Positions 1-5,065 of a DNA stretch of 8,955 nucleotides are shown here, one piece after another. The notes under the pieces were generated by a model. That model did no database searches. It was not told where the DNA came from and was given only the letters and a program-made list of their open reading frames with translations. This DNA is from Chloroflexota bacterium (GTDB lineage: Bacteria > Chloroflexota > Dormibacteria > Dormibacterales > Dormibacteraceae). The stretch lies in contig VBJR01000374.1 in NCBI GenBank assembly GCA_005880175.1, forward strand, positions 1 to 8,955, in the 5' to 3' direction. Position 1 is the stretch's first letter; the number at the start of each line of letters is the position of its first letter. Made by a program: the position numbers and the translations under genes.

Positions 1-244
1 AGCGCGTGACGACTCGATCCACGGCGCCGCGCACGCGGTCGCGCGCCTGGTCGCGCGGCACGCCCGCCATCAGCAGCTCGTCGTACGGCGTGTCCTCGTG
101 GCGGACGGACGCCAGCACGGCGAGCGCAACGGCCTCGTGGTCCAGCGCCCGGCCGGCCGCGCTCCGACCCACCCGGCCGCTGCCCCGGGCGCCGGCGTGC
201 CTGGCGATCGCCTGTGCCCGCTCGGGCGGGCAGCCCGGGAACAT
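1..244 (-). CDS. DUF2293 domain protein (partial, C-terminus outside window)
   Basis: Reading the minus strand from ATG at 244 gives 81 residues that run off the left edge. The protein starts MFPGCPPERAQAIARHAG, continues with RVGRSAAGRALDHEAV, then SVRHEDTPYDELLMAGV and a basic helix DQARDRVRGAVDRVV. The FPGCPPERA, GSGRVGRSAAGRAL and VRHxxTxYDELLM blocks are the pattern I know for DUF2293, a small family of unknown function, so no role is assigned. A GAG-rich stretch lies just before the ATG. Upstream, a different frame (GTG at 281 to about 245) reads VVDVAERLLEWA with strongly G/C-ending codons, as expected for the N-terminal helix of the same protein. The annotated ATG may therefore be a truncated start behind a one-base indel. 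The family call is firm; the start is not. Confidence 0.75.
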   Translation of the reverse strand, partial: MFPGCPPERAQAIARHAGARGSGRVGRSAAGRALDHEAVALAVLASVRHEDTPYDELLMAGVPRDQARDRVRGAVDRVVTR

Positions 245-313
245 GCGCCCACTCGAGCAGGCGCTCCGCGACGTCGACCACGCGCTGTTGGACGCCGCTC
301 GCGAACGGACGGC

Positions 314-321
314 ACTATAGT
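314..321. promoter_or_regulatory. ACTATAGT palindrome, possible two-way -10 box
   Basis: An 8-bp perfect palindrome sits between the divergent DUF2293 gene and the corA leader. Each strand reads TATAGT, a good -10 hexamer, and AT-rich DNA is rare in this window. On the plus strand a TTGGAC lies at 288-293, but its spacing of 22 bp is longer than ideal. On the minus strand the -35 is weak (TTCATG at 342-337, 17 bp spacing). A plus transcript would begin near 328, just ahead of the AGGAGG of the small leader ORF. This is a motif reading only. Confidence 0.35.
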
Positions 322-356
322 TGGCCGTGACAACGACATGAAGCAGGAGGACCGCC

Positions 357-416
357 GTGGAACCCGGAAGTAGTCATCCGGACCCAAGTTGGGCGGTCGC
401 CTGCGCCCTGGGGTAG
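357..416 (+). CDS. 19-codon leader ORF upstream of corA
   Basis: GTG at 357 follows AGGAGG (345-350) with a 6-nt spacer, one of the best ribosome sites in the window. The ORF encodes MEPGSSHPDPSWAVACALG and stops with TAG at 414-416. It lies 80 nt before the corA ribosome site start at 497, and its stop directly precedes the left arm of a hairpin (418-449). The early acidic/proline residues (MEP, then PDP) recall the MgtL leader peptide of enterobacteria (begins MEPDP), which destabilises ribosomes at low magnesium and controls a magnesium transporter gene. The analogy is inference; no homology is claimed. A second ATG ORF (338-373, 11 codons) overlaps in another frame but lacks a ribosome site. 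Confidence 0.45.
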   Translation: MEPGSSHPDPSWAVACALG

Positions 417-417
417 G

Positions 418-475
418 ACCGGGACTCTCGGCCGTCGTCCCCTCCCGGTGAGCGCGTGACCGCCGTGGCGACGCG
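418..475 (+). promoter_or_regulatory. Structured corA leader, alternative hairpins
   Basis: ACCGGGA (418-424) pairs perfectly with TCCCGGT (443-449). The overlapping GGGAC (421-425) pairs instead with GTCCC (437-441), so the two stems exclude each other. A further stem joins CGCGT (453-457) to ACGCG (471-475), ending just before the GGAGGAG ribosome site of corA at 482-488. A short perfect palindrome CCCAAGTTGGG (383-393) lies inside the small leader ORF. The layout resembles a translation-coupled attenuator, but in such GC-rich DNA some stems are expected by chance. I see no match to the M-box magnesium riboswitch. Confidence 0.35.
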
Positions 476-496
476 TTCCCTGGAGGAGACCACCAC

Positions 497-1565
497 ATGA
501 CTGACTGGCGGATGCGCGCACTGCGCCCGCTGAGGCTGGGGCCGAGCCGCATGGCGAAGACGGACGGCGAGGCGCCCGAGCGGGAGATGGAAGTCTCTGA
601 CCACCCTGTCGGACACGTTCGGCCACCTGCGGCGGATGCCCGGCAGCATGGCCTGGATCGGGCTGTACCGGCCGACCGAGGCGCAGCTGCAGTCGCTGGC
701 CGCCGAGTTCCAGCTGCACGAGCTGATCATCGAGGACGCCGTCGTCGCCCACCAGCGGCCCAAGCTGGAGCGGTACGGCGACACGCTGTTCGTCGTGCTG
801 CGGGCGGCCCGCTACCTGGACGACGTCGAGGAGGTGCACTTCGGCGAGCTGCACGTCTTCCTCGGCAAGGACTACGTGATCACCGTCCGGCACGGCGAGC
901 CGCCCAACCTGGCGCAGGTGCGCCGGCGCATGGAGGACGACCCCGAGCTGCTGGCGCGCGGCCCGGAGGCGGTGCTCTATGCGATCCTGGACGCGGTCGT
1001 GGACGGCTACGCGCCGGTGGTCGCGGGCCTGCAGACCGACATCGACGAGATCGAGACCGAGGTGTTCGGCGGCGAGCCGAACGTGTCCCGGCGCATCTAC
1101 GAGCTGTCCCGCGAGGTGATCGAGTTCCAGCGCGCGACGCGTCCGCTCATCGGCATCCTGCACGGGCTGACGGCGGGGTTCGACAAGTACGGCATCGACG
1201 AGGAGCTGCGCAGCTACCTGCGGGACGTGGCCGACCACGCCACGACCGTGGTCGAGCGCGTGGACGGCTTCCGGCAGATGCTGCAGGACATCCTCGCCAT
1301 CAACGCCACGCTGGTCGGCCAGGCGCAGAACGAGGAGATGAAGAACCTCACCGAGTCCAGCTACACGCAGAACGAGGAGATCAAGAAGATCTCCGCCTGG
1401 GCCGCCATCCTGTTCGCGCCGACGCTGATCGGAACGGTCTACGGCATGAACTTCACGATCATGCCGGAGCTGCACTGGGTGTTCGGCTACCCGTTCGCGC
1501 TGGGCCTGATGGGCGCCGTCTGCGCGACGCTGTTCGCGATCTTCCGGCACCGCCGGTGGCTGTGA
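497..1565 (+). CDS. corA: CorA-family magnesium/cobalt channel, apparent frameshift near codon 34
   Basis: The conserved body is the frame running from ATG 636 to TGA 1565 (309 residues). It opens MAWIGLYRPTEAQL, has EDAVVAHQRPKLERYGDTLF in the cytoplasmic alpha/beta domain, then long helices, and ends with two membrane helices (about residues 253-270 and 283-303) around the signature YGMNF at 269-273. This is a CorA pentameric channel of the inner membrane for Mg2+ (also Co2+/Ni2+). The family has roughly 35-45 residues before the WIGL motif. Here in-frame homology (TLSDTFGHLRRMPGS) already begins at about 600, upstream of ATG 636, with no start codon in that frame. The strong GGAGGAG site and ATG 497 belong to another frame (MTDWRMRALRPLRLGPSRMA), whose codons look coding up to about 596. 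Skipping one base near 599 joins the two into a protein of about 356 residues. Either the gene is broken or the assembly has an indel; translation from 636 would lack a convincing ribosome site. Confidence 0.85.
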
Positions 1566-1578
1566 CGACCTGCGTCCC

Positions 1579-1666
1579 TGGTGCCGGGAGGGGGGCTCGA
1601 ACCCCCACCCCCAAAATGGGGATCGGTTTTTGAGACCGACGCGTCTGCCTGTTCCGCCATCCCGGC
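1579..1666 (-). tRNA. tRNA-Leu(CAA)
   Basis: The minus strand folds as a class II tRNA. The acceptor arm GCCGGGA pairs with TCCCGGC, followed by discriminator A and an encoded CCA at 1581-1579. The anticodon stem TCGGT/ACCGA encloses the loop CTCAAAA, giving anticodon CAA, which reads UUG leucine codons. A long variable arm (TCCCC-ATTTT-GGGG type) fits leucine, and the T arm is GGGGG TTCGAGC CCCCC. It ends 13 nt after the convergent corA stop, so the tRNA itself is the only obvious structure that could stop corA transcripts. Confidence 0.97.
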
Positions 1667-1675
1667 CCGGCTCCG

Positions 1676-1690
1676 GACGATAGTATCGTC
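1676..1690. promoter_or_regulatory. Perfect 15-nt palindrome GACGATAGTATCGTC
   Basis: Two 7-nt arms (GACGATA and TATCGTC) flank a single G, in an AT-richer patch between the tRNA-Leu(CAA) and the ClpC2-like gene. On the minus strand GATACT (1687-1682) lies where the tRNA -10 box should be, about 15 nt before the mature 5' end, so the site could be an operator over the tRNA promoter. It could equally act on the ClpC2-like gene, as mycobacterial ClpC2 is, as I recall, an autorepressor. No second copy was seen in the window. Confidence 0.4.
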
Positions 1691-1733
1691 GGCCGGCCGC
1701 CGGGGACGCCCGGCGGACAGCCCGGCAGGGCGG

Positions 1734-1763
1734 TTGACGGGTGGGCACCCCGGCCGGCAGACT
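1734..1763 (+). promoter_or_regulatory. Candidate promoter for the ClpC2-like gene
   Basis: TTGACG at 1734-1739 is a near-consensus -35 hexamer. An 18-bp spacer leads to CAGACT (1758-1763), a poor -10 (three of six matches). If used, it gives a leader of about 155 nt before TTG 1926. That leader contains a nested hairpin: CTGGGGTGG (1764-1772) with CCGCCCCAG (1801-1809), enclosing GCTGG (1774-1778) with CCAGC (1786-1790). The octamer CAGACTCT occurs twice in the leader (from about 1758 and from about 1838). Confidence 0.3.
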
Positions 1764-1925
1764 CTGGGGTGGCGCTGGTCCGCGCCCAGCTTCGACCATT
1801 CCGCCCCAGCCGGGATCTCGCGCGAAGCGAAGGGAGACAGACTCTCGGGCCCTCCGCAGGTTCATCTCGTTGGCCGTTTGGCCGCCGCTGGGGGGCGGGC
1901 ACCAGCGGTCGAGGAGGTGACGGCG

Positions 1926-2861
1926 TTGACGCGAGATCGCAGCTTCAAGAAGGTGATCCGCGCCCGCATGCGCAGGACCGGCGAGCCCTACACCACCGCT
2001 CGCGCCGAGGTCGAACGCACCGCTCCGCCATCTCGACCTGCCCACCGAGGAGGTTCGGACTTGTACCCATACGCGCAGTTCACGGAGCGGGCCAGGAAGG
2101 TGCTGTCGCTCGCCCAGCAGGAGGCCGAGTCGTCCGGCCACCGCTACGTCGGCACCGAGCACCTGCTGCTCGGCCTCCTCCGCGAGGCGGACGGGCTGGC
2201 CGCGCACGTGCTGGTGGCGCTCGGTGTGGAGCAGGCCGCCACCCGCGCGGCCATCGCCGAGGTGCTCGGCGAGCCGCGCCTGGTGGTCGGGGACGTCCTC
2301 CCCACCGCCCGCGTCAAGAAGGTGATCGAGCTCGCGTTCGAGGAGGCGCGGCGCCTGGGCCACTCCTACGTCGGCACGGAGCACCTGCTGCTCGGCCTGC
2401 TGATCGAGGGCGAGGGCGTCGCCGCGAAGGTCCTCCAGGGCGCGGGCGTCACCCTCGAACGCGTCCGCGAGGAGATCCAGCGGTACCTGACCGAGCACGC
2501 GCACGACGTGCCGGGAATGCCGCGACCGCCCGGCTCGTCCACCTTGACGGCGCTGCCGATGGGACCGGACGTCAGCCGCCTGGTCCTGGCCGCGTCGGTC
2601 CGGGCCGCCACCCGCGGCTCCCGCACGCTGAGCCTCGACCACCTGCTCGACGCGATGATCAGCTCGGCCGGGATCGAGGCGCTGGCGCGCCTGCTCGACG
2701 TGCGCCGGCACGCGGCGGCCAAGGAGCAGGCGATCGCCTCCCAGGAGTACGAGGCCGCCGCCGGGCACCGGAACGCGGAGCGCGAGGCGAGGCGGACCCT
2801 CGACGAGGCCATCGCCACGTGGCGCGAGGAGCTCGATCCGCCGGCCCAGGAGGCGTCGTGA
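1926..2861 (+). CDS. ClpC2-like protein: Clp_N repeats plus UVR motif, no ATPase
   Basis: From TTG 1926 the protein has 311 residues. Residues 7-28 hold a short basic segment FKKVIRARMRRTGEPYTTAR. Two ClpC-type N-terminal repeats follow (about 50-115 and 128-188), each with the block G(H)xYVGTEHLLLGLL. A degenerate third unit (about 214-262, SLDHLLDAM) comes next, then a UVR-like coiled segment at 262-295 (AAKEQAIASQEYEAAAGHRN). There are no Walker motifs, so it cannot unfold substrates by itself. Clp_N domains bind substrates, adaptors and arginine-phosphorylated proteins, and ATPase-less ClpC2 of mycobacteria sequesters such ligands and represses its own gene. A similar decoy, adaptor or regulatory role here is inferred. 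TTG 1926 is chosen because GAGGAGGTGA (1911-1920) precedes it by a good spacing. A second TTG at 2061 (residue 46) also has a perfect AGGAGG (2048-2053), so a 266-residue form starting at the Clp_N domain is possible. The gene is convergent with tRNA-Leu(TAG). Confidence 0.88.
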   Translation: MTRDRSFKKVIRARMRRTGEPYTTARAEVERTAPPSRPAHRGGSDLYPYAQFTERARKVLSLAQQEAESSGHRYVGTEHLLLGLLREADGLAAHVLVALGVEQAATRAAIAEVLGEPRLVVGDVLPTARVKKVIELAFEEARRLGHSYVGTEHLLLGLLIEGEGVAAKVLQGAGVTLERVREEIQRYLTEHAHDVPGMPRPPGSSTLTALPMGPDVSRLVLAASVRAATRGSRTLSLDHLLDAMISSAGIEALARLLDVRRHAAAKEQAIASQEYEAAAGHRNAEREARRTLDEAIATWREELDPPAQEAS

Positions 2862-2897
2862 CCGGCCGCGGTCAGCCGTCGAACCGCGCCCGGCCGG
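2862..2897. terminator. Hairpin between ClpC2-like gene and tRNA-Leu(TAG)
   Basis: Immediately after the TGA at 2861, CGCGGT (2867-2872) pairs with ACCGCG (2883-2888), and the outer CCGGC (2862-2866) pairs with GCCGG (2893-2897), with a 4-nt bulge. It ends 2 nt before the CCA end of the convergent tRNA. It could stop transcripts from both sides. There is no T-run, as is usual in high-GC genomes. Confidence 0.45.
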
Positions 2898-2898
2898 G

Positions 2899-2985
2899 TG
2901 GTGTCGGCGAGAGGACTCGAACCTCCACGCCCTCGCGGGCACCGGATCCTAAGTCCGGCGCGTCTGCCAGTTCCGCCACGCCGAC
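2899..2985 (-). tRNA. tRNA-Leu(TAG)
   Basis: The minus strand folds as a class II tRNA. The acceptor GTCGGCG pairs with CGCCGAC, then A and an encoded CCA at 2901-2899. The anticodon stem CCGGA/TCCGG encloses CTTAGGA, giving anticodon TAG, which reads CUA (and probably other CUN) leucine codons. The variable arm and T arm (GGAGG TTCGAGT CCTCT) are normal. It shares the D-arm block GGCAGACGCG with the tRNA-Leu(CAA) 1.3 kb away on the same strand. A likely -10, TATCCT (3001-2996), lies 10 nt before the 5' end, inside the 3' part of the oxidoreductase gene. The 5' half (2985-2949) overlaps that gene's last 13 codons. Confidence 0.97.
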
Positions 2986-5027
2986 ATGCGGTGCCAGGAT
3001 ACGGCGGCTAGCCCTCGGTGGACGGGTTCGCGTGTCACCTCGACCCGCGTCCCGTAGAAGTCCGCGCCACCGCCGCGGTCCGAGAGGCCGTCGGACGTGA
3101 GGTCGTTGGCCGCTCCGCCCGTCAGCGACCGCCACCGGCCGTGCGCCACGGCCACCACGCCGGGTCGCACGGAGTCGCCGACCCGCGCGGCCAGGAACAG
3201 CTCGCCGCGCTCGTTGTGCACGCGCACGCGGTCGCCGTCGGCGATGCCGCGCGGCGCCGCGTCGGCCGGGTCCATCTCCACGACGGGCGGCCCCGACGCG
3301 ACGCCGTGGCGGGGCAGGTGCGCGTAGCTGCTGTTCAGTGCGCGGAGATCGGTCTTGGCGCTGACCATGACCAGCGGGTGACCGTTCACCGACGGCGGCT
3401 CGTAGCGGGGCTCCGGGTCAGCGAACAGCTCGCACCGGCCGGAGGCCGTCGGGAACCCGCCCTCGGCGAACGGCAGGTGCCTCTCGGGCGGCACCCGCAG
3501 GGGGGCCCACCCCTCCTCGCACAGCCGCTCGTACGTGACGCCGGCGATCATCGGGTGGTCGCCGGCGAGCGCGGTCCGCACCAGCTCCTCGTCCGTGGTC
3601 CGGAACGCCGGCTCGTCGCCCCAGCCCATCGCCGCCGCGAGGCGCCGGAACAGGTCCGTGTTGCACACCGCCTCGCCGAGCGGCGCGATCGCCGGGCGAT
3701 TGAGCGTGAGGTACGTCTGGCCCCAGGGGAACAGCACGTCCAGGTGCTCGATGAAGCTGGTCGCCGGCAGGACGTAGTCCGCGTACCGCGCCGTGTCGGT
3801 GACGAACAGGTCGTGGACGACGGTGAACAGGTCCTCGCGGGCCAGCCCGGCGCGGACCAGGTTCGAGTTGGGCGCGATCGACGCCGGGTTGCTGTTGTAG
3901 ACGAACAGGCCGCGGATCGGCGGCTCGAGGGACGGGTCCGTGAGCGCCCGGCCGATCTGGACCATGTTGATCGCCCGCGTGCGCGGCGACCTGCCGCCCA
4001 GGGTGCGCGTGTCCATCGCCTCGGCGAACAGGCTCCGCGTCCAGTGCAGCAGCCCGCCGCCCCGCTCCCGCCACGCGCCGACCACCGCCGGCAGGCAGGC
4101 GATCGTCCGGAACGACGTGGCCCCGGTCGCGTGCTTCTCGGGGCCGACCAGCGTGCGGATCAGGGCCGGACGGGTGGTCGCGTAGGCGCGGGCCAGGCGC
4201 ACGATCTCGTCCGCGGGCACGCCCGTCAGCTCCGCCGCCCGCGCCGGCGAGTAGTCGGCCAGCCGTGCGCGCAGCTCGGGCCAGCCGCCGCAGTACGCGT
4301 CGAGGTACCGCTGGTCCTGGAGGCCCTCGGCGGCGATCACGTGCATCATCCCGAGCGCGAGCGCCGCGTCGCTGCCCGGTAGCGGGCGCACGTGCCAGTC
4401 CGCCTCGCGGGCGGTCCGCGTCCCGAGCGGGTCGATGACGACCACCGTGGCCCCGGCCGCCCGGGCGCGGCGCACGTACGGCCACAGGTGCAGGTTCGTG
4501 ACGAGCGTGTTCGTGCCCCAGAGCACGATGAACCGCGCGTGCTCGACGTCCTCGGGCAGGCAGCCGGTCGTCGTGCCCAGCGCCGCCATCACGCCCGCGT
4601 TGGCGGTGTCGCCGCAGATGGTGCGGCCGAGCCGGCTCGCGCCCACGCGGGCGAAGAAGCGGCGGTCCATGCTGGCGTACTGGACCAGGCCCATGTTGCC
4701 GGCGTAGCTGTACGGCAGGATCGCCTCCGCCCCGTCGGCGGCGATGATCCCGTGCAGCCGGCCCGCGATGTCCGCCAGCGCGTCGTCCCAGCCCACCGGC
4801 TCGAAGCGGGCCTCGCCCTTGGGGCCGCACCGGCGCAGCGGCTGGAGCACGCGGTCCGGGCTGTAGACCCGGTCCAGGTAGTGGTTGACCTTGGCGCACA
4901 GCGCGCCCGCCGTGTACGGGTGGTCCGCGGCCCCGGCGAGCTTCACCGCGCGGCCGTCCTCGACGGTCACCTCCCAGGCGCAGGTGTCGGGGCAGTCGTG
5001 GGCGCAGCCGCCGCGTACCGTGGTCAT
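2949..5027 (-). CDS. Molybdopterin-dependent oxidoreductase (CPHDCPDTC type)
   Basis: This is a 692-residue member of the DMSO-reductase/BisC superfamily. The N-terminus carries Cys8, Cys12, Cys16 and Cys44 (GGCAHDCPDTC ... LCAK), the ligands of a [4Fe-4S] cluster. Cys138 in RTICGDTANAG is the likely Mo or W ligand. The molybdopterin-binding core (about 70-540) includes LWGTNTLVTN and YNSNPASIAPN. The dinucleotide-binding C-terminal domain (about 560-670) includes DGDRVRVHNERGE and a RWRSLTGGAANDLT segment. No Tat or Sec signal is present, so it is probably cytoplasmic. The substrate is unknown; relatives include dehydrogenases and acetylene hydratase. The normal family end would be near VEVTR, yet the frame stays open for about 25 more codons into tRNA-Leu(TAG) and stops on its anticodon. 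ATG 5027 lacks a strong ribosome site, which fits the leaderless promoter seen at 5035-5063. Confidence 0.92.
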   Translation of the reverse strand: MTTVRGGCAHDCPDTCAWEVTVEDGRAVKLAGAADHPYTAGALCAKVNHYLDRVYSPDRVLQPLRRCGPKGEARFEPVGWDDALADIAGRLHGIIAADGAEAILPYSYAGNMGLVQYASMDRRFFARVGASRLGRTICGDTANAGVMAALGTTTGCLPEDVEHARFIVLWGTNTLVTNLHLWPYVRRARAAGATVVVIDPLGTRTAREADWHVRPLPGSDAALALGMMHVIAAEGLQDQRYLDAYCGGWPELRARLADYSPARAAELTGVPADEIVRLARAYATTRPALIRTLVGPEKHATGATSFRTIACLPAVVGAWRERGGGLLHWTRSLFAEAMDTRTLGGRSPRTRAINMVQIGRALTDPSLEPPIRGLFVYNSNPASIAPNSNLVRAGLAREDLFTVVHDLFVTDTARYADYVLPATSFIEHLDVLFPWGQTYLTLNRPAIAPLGEAVCNTDLFRRLAAAMGWGDEPAFRTTDEELVRTALAGDHPMIAGVTYERLCEEGWAPLRVPPERHLPFAEGGFPTASGRCELFADPEPRYEPPSVNGHPLVMVSAKTDLRALNSSYAHLPRHGVASGPPVVEMDPADAAPRGIADGDRVRVHNERGELFLAARVGDSVRPGVVAVAHGRWRSLTGGAANDLTSDGLSDRGGGADFYGTRVEVTREPVHRGLAAVSWHRMSAWRNWQTRRT

Positions 5028-5034
5028 GCGCCTG

Positions 5035-5063
5035 AGCGTAGCGCGCCGTCAGAGAATGTCCAA
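5035..5063 (-). promoter_or_regulatory. Promoter for the oxidoreductase, probably leaderless
   Basis: On the minus strand TTGGAC (5063-5058), a 17-bp spacer and TACGCT (5040-5035) form an actinobacterial-style promoter (TANNNT -10). Only 7 nt separate the -10 from ATG 5027, so transcription would start at or beside the start codon. This fits the absence of a strong ribosome site before that ATG. Confidence 0.45.
5052..5057 (+). promoter_or_regulatory. Candidate -10 for the CoA-transferase, leaderless
   Basis: GAGAAT matches four of six -10 positions and lies 8 nt before ATG 5066, so the transcript would begin near the start codon. No good -35 is visible at 16-18 bp. The element lies within the promoter of the divergent oxidoreductase, so the two would compete for polymerase. 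Confidence 0.28.
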
Positions 5064-5065
5064 GG

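Noticed and set aside
338..373. 11-codon ATG ORF overlapping the corA leader ORF
   Set aside because: No ribosome site precedes it and it lacks a distinctive sequence; the overlapping GTG ORF at 357 has the AGGAGG.
245..496. M-box magnesium riboswitch upstream of corA
   Set aside because: The gap is short and I could not recognise the conserved core elements; only simple stems and a small ORF are visible.
315..2942. Very long open frame on the minus strand (875 codons)
   Set aside because: It runs antisense through corA, a tRNA and the Clp_N gene, shows only low-complexity Arg/Gly/Ala sequence and is a by-product of high GC content.
3018..4382. Long plus-strand open frame opposite the oxidoreductase
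   Set aside because: The product is Arg/Val/Gly-rich with no family motif, while the minus strand holds a clear Mo-enzyme.
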